Source: Cyclobacteriaceae bacterium
GTDB lineage: Bacteria > Bacteroidota > Bacteroidia > Cytophagales > Cyclobacteriaceae
Reading direction: 5' to 3'
DNA: 64,000 nt
Assembly (NCBI GenBank): GCA_016786495.1
Contig: JAEUUJ010000088.1
Span: 34,336-98,335 of the forward strand
In this document: piece after piece, positions 35,421 through 45,091 of the stretch
Layout: each line of letters opens with the position of its first letter
How positions within the stretch are numbered: the stretch's first letter is position 1
The notes under the pieces: model-generated
Told to the model about the DNA's origin: nothing
The model's database searches: none
What the model saw: only the letters and a program-made list of their open reading frames with translations
Program-made: the position numbers and the translations under genes

Positions 35421-36644
35421 ATGTTTAAAATGACCTCGATGAAAAAATACGGATGGTTTATCCTGTTGTTGATTGCCGCACACGTACAGGCTCAAAAGTT
35501 TGATTCGCTTGCGTTAACTCCGCCCATGGGCTGGAACAGTTGGAATACATTTTCAGTTAACATCGATGAAAAACTCGTTAAAGGCATTGCCGACAGCTTT
35601 GTGAAGGACGGGCTGAAAGACGCAGGGTATCAATACCTGGTGCTCGATGATGGCTGGATGGCAAAAGAACGTGATGCGCAGGGCAACCTCGTAGCCGACC
35701 CGATTAAGTTTCCGAACGGAATGAAGGCCGTGGTCGATTACGTACACAGCAAAGGTCTGAAGTTTGGAATTTATAACTGTGCCGGAAGCAAAACGTGTGG
35801 CGGATATCCCGGCTCACGCGGGCACGAGTATCAGGATGCACTCTTGTATGCTTCGTGGGGTGTTGATTATCTCAAGTACGACTGGTGCAATACCGAGAAA
35901 CTGAATGCCGAAGGTGCATACATCACCATGCGCGATGCACTGCATGCGGCAGGCAGGCCGGTTGTCTTCAGCTTGTGCGAGTGGGGTGAGAATCAACCGT
36001 GGAAATGGGGTGAGAAGGTAGGGCACTTGTGGCGCACAACGGGCGACATTACCAATTGCTGGGATTGTGAAGACAATCACGGAACATGGTCATCGTGGGG
36101 AGTGCTGCGCACGGTGAACATGCGAAAAGATATTCGCCAGTATGCAGGTCCGGGGCATTGGAATGATCCGGATATGATGGAGGTAGGCAACGGCATGACG
36201 GTACAGGAAGATCGCTCGCACTTTACGCTGTGGTGCATGCTCGCAGCTCCATTGATTATGGGCAACGACCTGCGCTCCATGACACCCGAAACCCGTGAGA
36301 TACTCACCAACAAAGAGATGATTGCGGTAAATCAGGATGCACTGGGAGTACAAGCGCTCCGGTATGCAACCCTGGATAGCGTAGAGGTGTGGGTGAAGCC
36401 GTTAATTAACAACGAGTGGGCAGTTTGTTTTTTGAATCTGAAAAGCAACGCACAAACATTCACGTTTGCATGGCACGACCATCTGGTAAACGATCCGGTT
36501 GCCAGCCGCACGCTGGATTGTAAAAAAGAAAACTTTCAGTTGCGAAATCTCTGGACGAAGAAACCATCCGGTTCTACCACGAAACCGCTTCAGGCGTCTA
36601 TTGCGTCTCACGATGTGCTTGTATTCCGACTTTCCCGAAAATAA
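35421..36644 (+). CDS. GH27 alpha-galactosidase
   Basis: About 407 aa from ATG 35421, which has AAGGTG upstream; starts at 35379 (inside the regulator gene), 35430 and 35439 are alternatives. Signal peptide ending near HVQAQ. GH27 landmarks: LTPPMGWNSWNTF, LDDGWM, nucleophile Asp154 in YLKYDWCN, acid/base Asp251 in WNDPDMMEVGNG, and the C-terminal beta-sandwich. Would remove alpha-1,6-galactose side chains from galacto(gluco)mannan. Follows the regulator by 10 nt. Confidence 0.93.
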   Translation: MFKMTSMKKYGWFILLLIAAHVQAQKFDSLALTPPMGWNSWNTFSVNIDEKLVKGIADSFVKDGLKDAGYQYLVLDDGWMAKERDAQGNLVADPIKFPNGMKAVVDYVHSKGLKFGIYNCAGSKTCGGYPGSRGHEYQDALLYASWGVDYLKYDWCNTEKLNAEGAYITMRDALHAAGRPVVFSLCEWGENQPWKWGEKVGHLWRTTGDITNCWDCEDNHGTWSSWGVLRTVNMRKDIRQYAGPGHWNDPDMMEVGNGMTVQEDRSHFTLWCMLAAPLIMGNDLRSMTPETREILTNKEMIAVNQDALGVQALRYATLDSVEVWVKPLINNEWAVCFLNLKSNAQTFTFAWHDHLVNDPVASRTLDCKKENFQLRNLWTKKPSGSTTKPLQASIASHDVLVFRLSRK

Positions 36645-36649
36645 CCCTC

Positions 36650-38932
36650 ATGAAAAAATTCTGTTTCCTTCTTTCTGTCCTTTGGATTGCTGTATCCGGT
36701 TGTGATTCATCCAACGACTCCGGTTCATCAACGCGTGATCGCTTTAAAGCCGAGCGCGGTAACAATGCTTCCATCGAGGCAAAGATTGATGAACTTCTCG
36801 CAGCCATGACGCTGGAAGAAAAAATCGGGCAGATGACGCAGATCACGAACGCTCAGATTGTCACAAAGTCAAACTGGGGAAACGGCAGCGACCTGAGTAT
36901 TGAAATGACGATTGATACCGCTAAACTCGGAGTAATGATCCGCACGTATCACGTCGGATCGTTTCTAAACGGTGTGGCCGAAAAGCCGGAAGTGTGGTAT
37001 CAGTTTTACAAAGACTTGCAGGAGTATAACCTGGCCCATTCACGCCTGAAGATTCCGATCATTTATGGGGTCGATCAAATGCATGGCCCCAATTACCTGA
37101 CGGGAGGAACGATCTTTCCGCATGCGATTAACACGGCCGCTACGTACAACAACAAATTTCCTGCTGCGATGGCGCATGTCACGGCTATTGAAACAGCTGA
37201 CATCGGTCATCAATGGATATTTGCTCCGGTGCTTGATTTGGCCCGTACTCCGCTGTGGGGCCGGTACTATGAAACCTTGGGTGAGTCGCCTTACGTAGCT
37301 TCAACCATGGGCAGCATTTTCGTTAAAACGCTTCAAAGCGATACCACCATCGCACCGTATAAAATTGCTGCAACCGCGAAGCACTTTCTGGCATATTCCG
37401 ATCCAAAGTCGGGATGGGACCGAACTCCCGTTGATATCTCGGAGCAGACCTTGTATGAAATGCACGTTCCTGCTTTTAAAGCCGCCATTGACGCAGGTAT
37501 TGAATCGGTGATGATTAACAGCGGTGAAATCAATGGGGAACCGGTTCATGCCTCGGCCCGAATTCTCACACAACTGCTCCGTGATGAATTGAAGTTCAAA
37601 GGGGTTGCCGTAACGGACTGGGAAGACATCATCCGGTTGTATCGCAACCATCGCGTAGCGCTGAATGAACGCGAGGCTACATACATGGCCATCGAAGCCG
37701 GCATTGATATGGCGATGACTCCGTATACTACCGACTTTTGCGATCATCTTCTTGCACTTGTTAAGGAAGGAAAGATTTCGGAAGAGCGGATCAATCTTTC
37801 GGTTGCCCGGATTTTGCGCATGAAACTTAATATCGGGTTATTTGAAAATCCGCTTCCGCGAAACGATCGGTTCAACCGGATTGGAACAGCAGAAAATCGG
37901 GCGCTGGCATTAGAAGCTGCCCGCGAGTCGATCGTGCTGATGAAAAATGACGGCAGCGTGTTGCCGCTGGCAGCGGATAAAGTAAAAAATGTGCTGGTTG
38001 CCGGGCCGATGGCAAATTTGAAATCTCCGCTTTCAGGCGGCTGGACCTTGCGCTGGATCAACAAAGACGAGTCGTTGCATCCGGACTATGTACTTACACC
38101 GTTTGCTGCGTTACAAAAAGAGTTTGCCAATGCTATACTGGTCACCACCGATGCGGAGCTTAAGGCAAAAGCTTCCCGCGCGGATGCCATTGTTGTGGTA
38201 GCAGGGGAGATGCCGTACTCGGAAGGGTTTGGCAGTATAACCGACATCAACCTGCCACCGGATCAACTTCAAACGATAGAAACCGCATTGGCCACGGGCA
38301 AGCCTGTTGTGCTTGTAATGGTAGCAGGCCGGCCGAGAATTATCACTTCGGTGTACGACCGGTGCAATGCCGTGTTGTTTGCCGGACTGCCGGGCTTTGA
38401 AGGGGCTCAGGCCATTGCTGAAATCATCAGCGGAAAGGTGAATCCCAGCGCCAAGATGAGTTTCAATTATCCGTATGCTCCTAACCGGTTGTTGCCTCAC
38501 AATCACAAACCAACGGAAGCGTTACTCGCGCACGACATTCCGAATCCGATTGCCTTGAAAGCGTTCGGCACCGGACTGAGCTACACGACCTTTGAATACC
38601 GTAATTTAACGTTAAGCGATTCGGTGCTGACATCCGACCAGGATAGCCTGACAGCAACGGTTACCGTAAAGAACACGGGTACAGTTGATGGAAAAGAAGC
38701 CGTGCTTTGGTTTGTCAATGACGAAGTCGCAAGCCTTACACGCCCGGTAAGAGATTTGAAATTCTACGAGAAGAAATTGATCAAAGCCGGGGAATCGGTT
38801 TCTTATTCGTTCACTGTAAAACCTGATCAGCTCGCATTTCCGGACAATAAAAATACGCAGCGACTGGAAGATGGCTACTTCACACTGATGGTCGGCTCCA
38901 TCAAAACCCGTTTTAAACTTGAGCGTCCATGA
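36650..38932 (+). CDS. GH3 beta-glucosidase lipoprotein
   Basis: 760 aa, lipobox AVSGC in the signal MKKFCFLLSVLWIAVSGC. Two-domain GH3 enzyme with nucleophile Asp323 in GVAVTDWEDI, KHFLAYSDPKSGWDRT (catalytic Lys-His motif), a second alpha/beta domain (VLVAGPMANLKSPLSGGWTL) and a C-terminal fibronectin-like domain (TVKNTGTVDGKEAVLWFV). Probably takes glucose from the non-reducing ends of glucomannan oligosaccharides in the periplasm. Overlaps the next gene by ATGA. Confidence 0.93.
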   Translation: MKKFCFLLSVLWIAVSGCDSSNDSGSSTRDRFKAERGNNASIEAKIDELLAAMTLEEKIGQMTQITNAQIVTKSNWGNGSDLSIEMTIDTAKLGVMIRTYHVGSFLNGVAEKPEVWYQFYKDLQEYNLAHSRLKIPIIYGVDQMHGPNYLTGGTIFPHAINTAATYNNKFPAAMAHVTAIETADIGHQWIFAPVLDLARTPLWGRYYETLGESPYVASTMGSIFVKTLQSDTTIAPYKIAATAKHFLAYSDPKSGWDRTPVDISEQTLYEMHVPAFKAAIDAGIESVMINSGEINGEPVHASARILTQLLRDELKFKGVAVTDWEDIIRLYRNHRVALNEREATYMAIEAGIDMAMTPYTTDFCDHLLALVKEGKISEERINLSVARILRMKLNIGLFENPLPRNDRFNRIGTAENRALALEAARESIVLMKNDGSVLPLAADKVKNVLVAGPMANLKSPLSGGWTLRWINKDESLHPDYVLTPFAALQKEFANAILVTTDAELKAKASRADAIVVVAGEMPYSEGFGSITDINLPPDQLQTIETALATGKPVVLVMVAGRPRIITSVYDRCNAVLFAGLPGFEGAQAIAEIISGKVNPSAKMSFNYPYAPNRLLPHNHKPTEALLAHDIPNPIALKAFGTGLSYTTFEYRNLTLSDSVLTSDQDSLTATVTVKNTGTVDGKEAVLWFVNDEVASLTRPVRDLKFYEKKLIKAGESVSYSFTVKPDQLAFPDNKNTQRLEDGYFTLMVGSIKTRFKLERP

Positions 38933-39918
38933 GAGCAGTGATTACGTTTTTTCTCGCAGCAGCGGTTTCGTTCTCTGTTCATGCGCAACTTGATCGCGTC
39001 AGCGTTCAGGGTAACGCGTTTGTAACGGAAAAAGGAACCATAGTCTTCCGGGGTCTTGATGCCAGCGATCCCTATAAACTTAAAACTGATGGTCACTGGA
39101 ATAAACAATACCTGGCCGAAATGAAGAACTGGGGCGCCAACATCGTCCGGTTTCCGGTTCACCCTATGTACTGGCACGAAGTCGGTCCGGATAAATACAT
39201 TCAATTGCTGGATCAGGGTGTTGCCTGGGCAACGGAGTTGGATCTGTATGTGATCATCGACTGGCACAGCATCGGTAACCTTCGCTCGGAACTATTTCAG
39301 GATCCGATGTATGAAACTACCCGCAAAGAAACTTTTGAGTTCTGGAAAGCGATGGCCACTCACTACAAAGACAATTCAACCGTTGCTTTTTTTGAATTAT
39401 TTAATGAACCGACTACCTATCATGGCCAGTTGGGAACATGTTCGTGGGCGCAATGGAAAGAACTCATGGAAGAGATGATCACCATTGTGCGGGCACATGG
39501 CGCAAAGGCAATTCCGTTAGTAGCCGGATTCAACTGGGCATACGACCTTACGGAGGTCGATAAAAACCCGATTGCGGCCGAAGGCATCGCGTATGTAAGT
39601 CATCCATACCCAATGAAGCGTGACAAGCCCTGGGAACAACAATGGACTCAGGACTGGGGTTATGTTGCAGAAAGGTCCCCCGTGTTGCTTACTGAGATCG
39701 GCTTTTGCGGGAAGGATGATCGCGGAGCGCATATTCCGGTAATCAGTGATGAATCGTATGGCGAAGCCATTACCACGTACTGCAACCAACGCGGCATCTC
39801 GTATACGGTTTGGGTTTTTGACCCTGAATGGGCGCCCATGCTCATCGAAGACTGGAAGTTTACACCCACCCGGCAGGGCCGATATTTTAAGAAGGCGTTA
39901 CAGGCTGCGAAGAAATGA
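38929..39918 (+). CDS. GH5 cellulase/mannanase-type glycoside hydrolase
   Basis: 329 aa with signal peptide MRAVITFFLAAAVSFSVHAQ. GH5 barrel: VRFPVHPMYW, the acid/base Glu160 in FFELFNEPTTYHG and the nucleophile Glu256 in VLLTEIGFCGK. Different from the GH5 at 29873 in size and motif (no EEFG), so probably another specificity, such as beta-1,4-glucan or glucomannan bonds. ATGA overlaps with both neighbours. Confidence 0.9.
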   Translation: MRAVITFFLAAAVSFSVHAQLDRVSVQGNAFVTEKGTIVFRGLDASDPYKLKTDGHWNKQYLAEMKNWGANIVRFPVHPMYWHEVGPDKYIQLLDQGVAWATELDLYVIIDWHSIGNLRSELFQDPMYETTRKETFEFWKAMATHYKDNSTVAFFELFNEPTTYHGQLGTCSWAQWKELMEEMITIVRAHGAKAIPLVAGFNWAYDLTEVDKNPIAAEGIAYVSHPYPMKRDKPWEQQWTQDWGYVAERSPVLLTEIGFCGKDDRGAHIPVISDESYGEAITTYCNQRGISYTVWVFDPEWAPMLIEDWKFTPTRQGRYFKKALQAAKK

Positions 39919-40985
39919 AGATCAGAATTTTTATTGTTTGTCTGGCGATGCTAATGCTTTCAGCATTATCGCCTGAGTTGTCAACTGAATTTTTCGCGGC
40001 CGACAATCCTTATATTCGGTATACCGGCCGGATTGATTTCAGTAATCCGAAAGCACCTCGCTTTTGGGCAGCAGGTGTGTACATCGAAGCGCGGTTCCGC
40101 GGTACGTATTGTGAAATTGAAGTTCGGGATGAAACGCTTTGGGGTACATCACACAACTATCTCGAAGTGAGCATTGACGGAGGTGATCCGCATCGGATTA
40201 AAACTACCGGAAAGTTGAACCGGATCATGGTTGCCGATAACCTGAAAGAAGGTGAGCACAGCATTGTAATCATGAAAGGAACGGAAGCCCTGATCGGTTA
40301 CGTAGAATTCATGGGGTTGCGTTGCCGGCAATTACTGCCGGTAACCTCAAACCGTTCGCGAAAGATTGAATTCTTCGGTGACTCCATCACCAGCGGCATG
40401 GGGAATTTTACAAAAGATGTTCCGTGCGACAGTGGCGTTTGGTACGATCAGCACAGCGCGTGGTATAGTTATGCATCCATCACCGCACGTGCGCTGAACG
40501 CAGATTATCACCTCACATCTGAATCGGGTATCGGGTTGATCCACAGTTGTTGTGATAAACCGATTTTGATGCCGCAGGTGTACGACAACGTGAGCATCAG
40601 CAAAGATTCCCTGGCATGGGATTTCAAAAAGTTTCAGCCGGATGTGGTGGCAATCTGCTTAGGGCAGAACGATGGCGTTCAGGATTCCATCCGGTTTACC
40701 GGAGAGTATGTGAAATTTCTTCATTCACTTCGCGGACATTATCCGAAAGCCAAACTGGTTTGCCTCACCAGTCCCATGGCTGATGATCGCCTGCGTGCCG
40801 TGCTTGGGCGGTATCTCCAGGGCATCGTAACATATTGTCATGCAGCAGGAGAGAAGAATCTGAGCATGTATTCCTTCAGCCGTCAATACAAAAACGGCTG
40901 TGGCGCACATCCTGATATGGAAGATGATACGTTGATTGCAGGCGAGTTAACCGCATGGTTACGATCCGAAATGAAGTGGCGATGA
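39915..40985 (+). CDS. CE2-type SGNH acetyl esterase
   Basis: 356 aa, signal peptide, an N-terminal jelly-roll (YIRYTGRIDFSNPKAPRFWA) and a C-terminal SGNH hydrolase domain with Ser157 in FFGDSITSGMG and His332 in GAHPDMED. This two-domain plan is the one of CE2 esterases, which deacetylate glucomannan and xylan. Fits removal of 2-O/3-O/6-O acetyl groups from softwood-type mannan so that the mannanases can act. Starts ATG 39915 overlapping the GH5 stop. Confidence 0.85.
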   Translation: MKIRIFIVCLAMLMLSALSPELSTEFFAADNPYIRYTGRIDFSNPKAPRFWAAGVYIEARFRGTYCEIEVRDETLWGTSHNYLEVSIDGGDPHRIKTTGKLNRIMVADNLKEGEHSIVIMKGTEALIGYVEFMGLRCRQLLPVTSNRSRKIEFFGDSITSGMGNFTKDVPCDSGVWYDQHSAWYSYASITARALNADYHLTSESGIGLIHSCCDKPILMPQVYDNVSISKDSLAWDFKKFQPDVVAICLGQNDGVQDSIRFTGEYVKFLHSLRGHYPKAKLVCLTSPMADDRLRAVLGRYLQGIVTYCHAAGEKNLSMYSFSRQYKNGCGAHPDMEDDTLIAGELTAWLRSEMKWR

Positions 40986-41024
40986 CCGTTATGTTGCTGT
41001 GAAACAGTTTCGTGACATCCTGTG

Positions 41025-41035
41025 ATTGCGTAAAT
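41025..41035 (+). promoter_or_regulatory. ATTGCGTAAAT motif shared with the susC upstream region
   Basis: The 11-mer ATTGCGTAAAT at 41025-41035 lies 44 nt before the sialate O-acetylesterase gene and recurs in reverse complement (ATTTACGCAAT, 15459-15469) in the susC upstream region. Candidate common operator; shared by two upstream regions only. Confidence 0.35.
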
Positions 41036-41078
41036 TCAACCGACAGAAGTATTAGTATTTAAGTCTACCGAACAACCT

Positions 41079-43040
41079 ATGAAGAAATTTATCCTGATCG
41101 TGGCCCTTTGTGCCCTTACCAATGTTTTATCTGCCCAGATAAAGCTTCCGCATATTTTTGGCGATAACATGGTGTTGCAGCGCGAAAAACCAATTGCCGT
41201 TTGGGGCTGTGCAAAGGCCAAAGAGAAGGTAACGATCAAATTTCACGATCAAACCAAAACAACGGTTGCCGACAAAGCAGGCAAATGGAGTGTGAAACTC
41301 GATGCAGAAAAAGCAGGTGGACCATATACATTAATCGTAAGCGGAAAAAATTCGGTAACGCTTACGAACATTCTGGTAGGTGAGGTGTGGATTTGCTCCG
41401 GACAGTCGAACATGGAATGGCCGGTTCGGATGGCAAGCAATGCAGCACAGGAAATTGCAGAGGCCAACTATCCGCAGATCCGTCACATTAAAATTCCGAA
41501 CGTAGTGGCCTCGACACCGCAGGCCGACTTTGCTTCAGGCGACTGGAAAGTTTGTAGTCCGGAGACTGCGGGTGATTTCACAGCTGTGGGATACTTTTTC
41601 GCGGTGAAACTCGCGAAAGAACTGAACGTGCCGGTAGGTTTAATCAATACATCCTGGGGTGGAACGCATTCCGAAACGTGGACGAGTCGGGAAGCCTTTC
41701 AAAACAGCGATGAGTTTAAAAGCATGATTGCCAGCGTTCCCGTTTTGAATCTCGATGAGATCAACAAGAAACGAACGGCAGAAAATGCACTCAGGCTTGA
41801 AGCCCTTCAGGGAAAAGTTACGATCACACAACAGGAAGTTGGGCGTTGGAAATCGCCCGACGATGACGATGCTGCCTGGCCGGTCATGCAAATACCTGCT
41901 TTGTGGGAGGAGAGCGTATTCCCCGGACTGGATGGTATCGTGTGGTTGCGAAAGACATTTTCGGTCAGTCCGGCCGATGCAGGCCGGGCAGCGGAACTTC
42001 ATCTGGGAATGATCGACGACTCCGATGAAACATATGTGAATGGCGTGAAAGTCGGTGGGCTCACGGCTCAATATAATACGCCACGCGTCTACAGCATCCG
42101 CGAAGGGTTGTTGAAGGCGGGAAGAAATGTGATCTCTGTGCGTGTAACAGATACCGGTGGGGGTGGCGGAATCTATGGCCCGGCCGATCAGGTTAAAATT
42201 ACGATCGGTGATCGCACCGAATCATTGGCTGGTACCTGGAAGTTACGGGTCGAGAACATGACGAGCACCGGAAGCATTGGTCCGAACGATTATCCGACTT
42301 TGTTGTTCAATGCGATGCTTAATCCATTGATTCCCTTTACCATTCAGGGCGCGATCTGGTATCAGGGCGAATCAAATGCCGGTCGTGCGTTCCAATACCG
42401 AAAAGCATTTCCCTTAATGATCACCGACTGGAGAAAACACTGGGGTCAGGGCGACTTCCCGTTTTATTTTGTCCAGCTTTCAAGTTTTAATGATCACAAC
42501 GGCAACAGTAATGCGGGAAGCGCGTGGGCTGAGTTGCGCGAAGCGCAGGCCATGACATTAAAATTACCCAACACCGGAATGGCCGTTACAACCGATATCG
42601 GAGAAGCCAACGACATCCATCCCCGAAACAAAAAAGATGTCGGGTATCGTCTTGCAGCGATAGCGTTAACCGATACATACCGGAAAAATCTCGTGAGCCG
42701 CGGGCCGGCATTTGATGCATTAACCATTCGGGGTGCCGAAGCCATGGTTTCATTCAAGCATATCGGTAGCGGTTTAGTTACGCTTGACAAATACGGGTAT
42801 CTCCGTGGATTTGAATTGGCGGGCGATGACCGGAAGTTTTATCCCGCACAGGCGTTCATTCAGGACGGGCAGGTAATCGTTCGCAGCGCAGCGGTCACTA
42901 AACCTGTGGCCGTTCGATATAACTGGATGGACGTAGCCCTGGAAGGCAACCTGTTTAACCGGGAAGGATTTCCGGCCGAGCCGTTCCGCACAGACAGTTG
43001 GAAAGGGATTACCGAAGAAGCGAAGTTTTCGGTGCAGTAG
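41079..43040 (+). CDS. Sialate O-acetylesterase-type carbohydrate esterase
   Basis: 653-aa secreted SGNH/DUF303 esterase: signal peptide MKKFILIVALCALTNVLSAQ, Ig-like strand region (HIFGDNMVLQREKPIAVWG), Ser110 in ICSGQSNMEWP, a jelly-roll insert (TFSVSPADAGRAAELHLGMID) and the second catalytic part (GAIWYQGESNAGRAFQYR, DIHPRNKKDVGYR). Close relatives act on acetylated polysaccharides, so it probably deacetylates mannan here. Separated from the CE2 gene by 93 nt, so may have its own promoter. Confidence 0.88.
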   Translation: MKKFILIVALCALTNVLSAQIKLPHIFGDNMVLQREKPIAVWGCAKAKEKVTIKFHDQTKTTVADKAGKWSVKLDAEKAGGPYTLIVSGKNSVTLTNILVGEVWICSGQSNMEWPVRMASNAAQEIAEANYPQIRHIKIPNVVASTPQADFASGDWKVCSPETAGDFTAVGYFFAVKLAKELNVPVGLINTSWGGTHSETWTSREAFQNSDEFKSMIASVPVLNLDEINKKRTAENALRLEALQGKVTITQQEVGRWKSPDDDDAAWPVMQIPALWEESVFPGLDGIVWLRKTFSVSPADAGRAAELHLGMIDDSDETYVNGVKVGGLTAQYNTPRVYSIREGLLKAGRNVISVRVTDTGGGGGIYGPADQVKITIGDRTESLAGTWKLRVENMTSTGSIGPNDYPTLLFNAMLNPLIPFTIQGAIWYQGESNAGRAFQYRKAFPLMITDWRKHWGQGDFPFYFVQLSSFNDHNGNSNAGSAWAELREAQAMTLKLPNTGMAVTTDIGEANDIHPRNKKDVGYRLAAIALTDTYRKNLVSRGPAFDALTIRGAEAMVSFKHIGSGLVTLDKYGYLRGFELAGDDRKFYPAQAFIQDGQVIVRSAAVTKPVAVRYNWMDVALEGNLFNREGFPAEPFRTDSWKGITEEAKFSVQ

Positions 43041-43096
43041 AATTCTGAAATAGATGTAACGGTTTTGTGTAACTTCACCGTACAACACCCCACATC

Positions 43097-44020
43097 ATGA
43101 GACAAGCATTTACGTTGCTGTTTGCATTCGCGCTAGTTCCTGCCGCGCAGGCGCAACAAACCCCCGCCACAAAAGACTCATTTATTCCCGAGAACTGGAC
43201 CGTCATTCGCGAAACATCAGGTGATCTGAATAAAGACAGCGTGAACGATGTCGCCATGATTATCGAATACGCGGGCGATGCGCTAGAAGGGGAGCGGCCC
43301 CGCAGCCTGATGGTACTTTTTCTTGACAAAGCAACAAAAAACTATACCCTTGCCGCCACAGCGGAGCACGTAATCCTTGATGCCCAATCGGGCGGCACAA
43401 TGGGCGACCCGCTTGATAAGTTTGAAATAAAAGGCGGAGTGCTGCGGATTGATTTCACGGGCGGGTCTCGTGAGCAATGGACCACTACACACCGGTATCG
43501 GTATACCTCCAACGGTTACTTTCGGGTAATCGGGGCAACGTATAAAGTGACTGACGGCCCGCTAACCAAAACGTACGATTATAACGTGAGCAATGGCAAC
43601 GTCATCTTTACTACGCGCGACAGCGGTAACAAGGCGAATAACGCTACCACCAATCTTAAGAAGATGATCATGCCGGTTAACATGCTTGAGTTCGAGCCGG
43701 ATGCCATCTGGGCGTTACTCATGCCCGACTATCCCAAACAAGTAACCAAATGTGTGCTTCAGGATGCCGGGTCAGGCGATTGTTTTCATCTGCAGTTCGA
43801 CTGCGGTGATTTTGGTAATGCAAAACTCTTTCTTGATGAAGCATCAGCCAAACTCTGGAACGCGCTTGCGACATCCGATGCAAACGATGAAACAGTTGTT
43901 AATCCCGCATACAAAGGGAAGACATTTGAGATCACCTACATTACAAACAAAGGCGTCCGGTGCGACCCTCAGGGCGAAGAAAACTACCAACTGATCATCG
44001 GGTTTAAGCAGGTGCCTTAG
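43097..44020 (+). CDS. Secreted protein of unknown function
   Basis: 307 aa with signal peptide MRQAFTLLFAFALVPAAQAQ. The first half shows the pattern 'WTVIRETSGDLNKDSVNDVAMII', an EF-hand-like or VCBS-like Asp loop, followed by beta-rich sequence; two Cys pairs lie near the C-terminus (VTKCVLQDAGSGDCFHLQFDC). A similar secreted protein occurs in other Bacteroidota, function unknown to me. Placed after the mannan locus with 56 nt spacing; its last 17 nt overlap the convergent GNAT gene. Confidence 0.75.
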   Translation: MRQAFTLLFAFALVPAAQAQQTPATKDSFIPENWTVIRETSGDLNKDSVNDVAMIIEYAGDALEGERPRSLMVLFLDKATKNYTLAATAEHVILDAQSGGTMGDPLDKFEIKGGVLRIDFTGGSREQWTTTHRYRYTSNGYFRVIGATYKVTDGPLTKTYDYNVSNGNVIFTTRDSGNKANNATTNLKKMIMPVNMLEFEPDAIWALLMPDYPKQVTKCVLQDAGSGDCFHLQFDCGDFGNAKLFLDEASAKLWNALATSDANDETVVNPAYKGKTFEITYITNKGVRCDPQGEENYQLIIGFKQVP

Positions 44021-44540
44021 CCTGATCGGGAGCATCAGGTATTTTAAACTCCAGCAAAGCAACATTTAAATTCCGGTGTTGTACCGGCAGTTTGGTTGTG
44101 TTTTCGGTTTTGTAATTTTCAATAAAGCGGAATCCATATCCTTTATAGTAGTCGATGAGCTTTGCGTTTTCTGCCCAGGTATCCATTCGCACGTATCTCA
44201 ATCCTGCCTTTCGGGCGTGCGCCAATGCCCAGTCGAATACAACTTTAAAACCTGCGAATTCGCGGTTGAGCACAATGCGATGCAAATACACTGCATCACC
44301 GTTTTCTTTATCCCGCCAGATGAGCTGGTCGGTATAGCAAACGCAAAAGATACCGAGTAATTTGTCTTCGGATAACACCTTGTACAAAAGACCTTTGTTA
44401 ACATCCGCTTCGATAAACTGCCTGTCCATGTTCGGCCAGCCGATGTAACCATTCGCTTGCTGATACCGGATTGCTTTCTCGAAAAGGATGAGAATAGCAT
44501 CCATATCTTCCGGACTTGCAGGAACGATCACCGTGTTCAT
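44004..44540 (-). CDS. GNAT family N-acetyltransferase
   Basis: 178 aa. The GNAT fold is visible: acyl-CoA-binding helix start (VVFDWALAHARKAGLRYVRMD) and beta4 region (AVYLHRIVLNREFAGFKV), plus the final strand pair FRFIENYKTEN. Substrate not predictable. Third gene of a probable thioesterase-DinB-GNAT operon (29 nt after DinB). Confidence 0.82.
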   Translation of the reverse strand: MNTVIVPASPEDMDAILILFEKAIRYQQANGYIGWPNMDRQFIEADVNKGLLYKVLSEDKLLGIFCVCYTDQLIWRDKENGDAVYLHRIVLNREFAGFKVVFDWALAHARKAGLRYVRMDTWAENAKLIDYYKGYGFRFIENYKTENTTKLPVQHRNLNVALLEFKIPDAPDQAKAPA

Positions 44541-44569
44541 AGGGTACTTGGTTAACGCGTGAAATACAA

Positions 44570-45091
44570 TTACTTCAGGCGCGGAAGAAACTCAAGAAAC
44601 GGGCCGATGTCGGCTTTGTACTGTTTTGCCATCACGCGACTAATCTGCCCGATGTGGATCAGGTCATGCGCTACCCAGGTCGACAACACGTTCACCAAAC
44701 TCACCCGGCCAACTTTTGGATGAATCGCGATTCGGGTAAGGTCACCCGCAGAAGGTGCCAGTTCCTCGAGCGCGCGAATATTCTGAGTTCTCAGTTGCCG
44801 GAACATCTTCAGAAGCTGATCCACCGGTACCTCACCAAATCGCTCGAGATGAGCCGTCATGTTAATGGGTGCAAGCGTTTTGGGTTCGCCCTCACCCAAG
44901 ATCAGTTTTGTCCGGGGAAGAAAATTGGTCTCTTCATTGATAATCAAATGACCCACTACTTCCCGCGGACTCCACGTGCCAGGACCTTCGTTACCGTTAA
45001 GCCACTCGTGCGACAAGCCGTCAAGCATGGCCTCCAGCACCCGTGGCGTACGACTTAAAACTTCGATAGCGTGTTGAAGCGTGTACATCAT
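44570..45091 (-). CDS. DinB/YfiT-like metal-dependent hydrolase family protein
   Basis: 173-aa four-helix protein of the DinB fold with the three metal-binding His positions visible (EVVGHLIINEE, WVAHDLIHIGQI). Members of the family act as thiol-dependent S-transferases or remain uncharacterised. Starts ATG 45091, overlapping the thioesterase stop by ATGA. Confidence 0.85.
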   Translation of the reverse strand: MMYTLQHAIEVLSRTPRVLEAMLDGLSHEWLNGNEGPGTWSPREVVGHLIINEETNFLPRTKLILGEGEPKTLAPINMTAHLERFGEVPVDQLLKMFRQLRTQNIRALEELAPSAGDLTRIAIHPKVGRVSLVNVLSTWVAHDLIHIGQISRVMAKQYKADIGPFLEFLPRLK

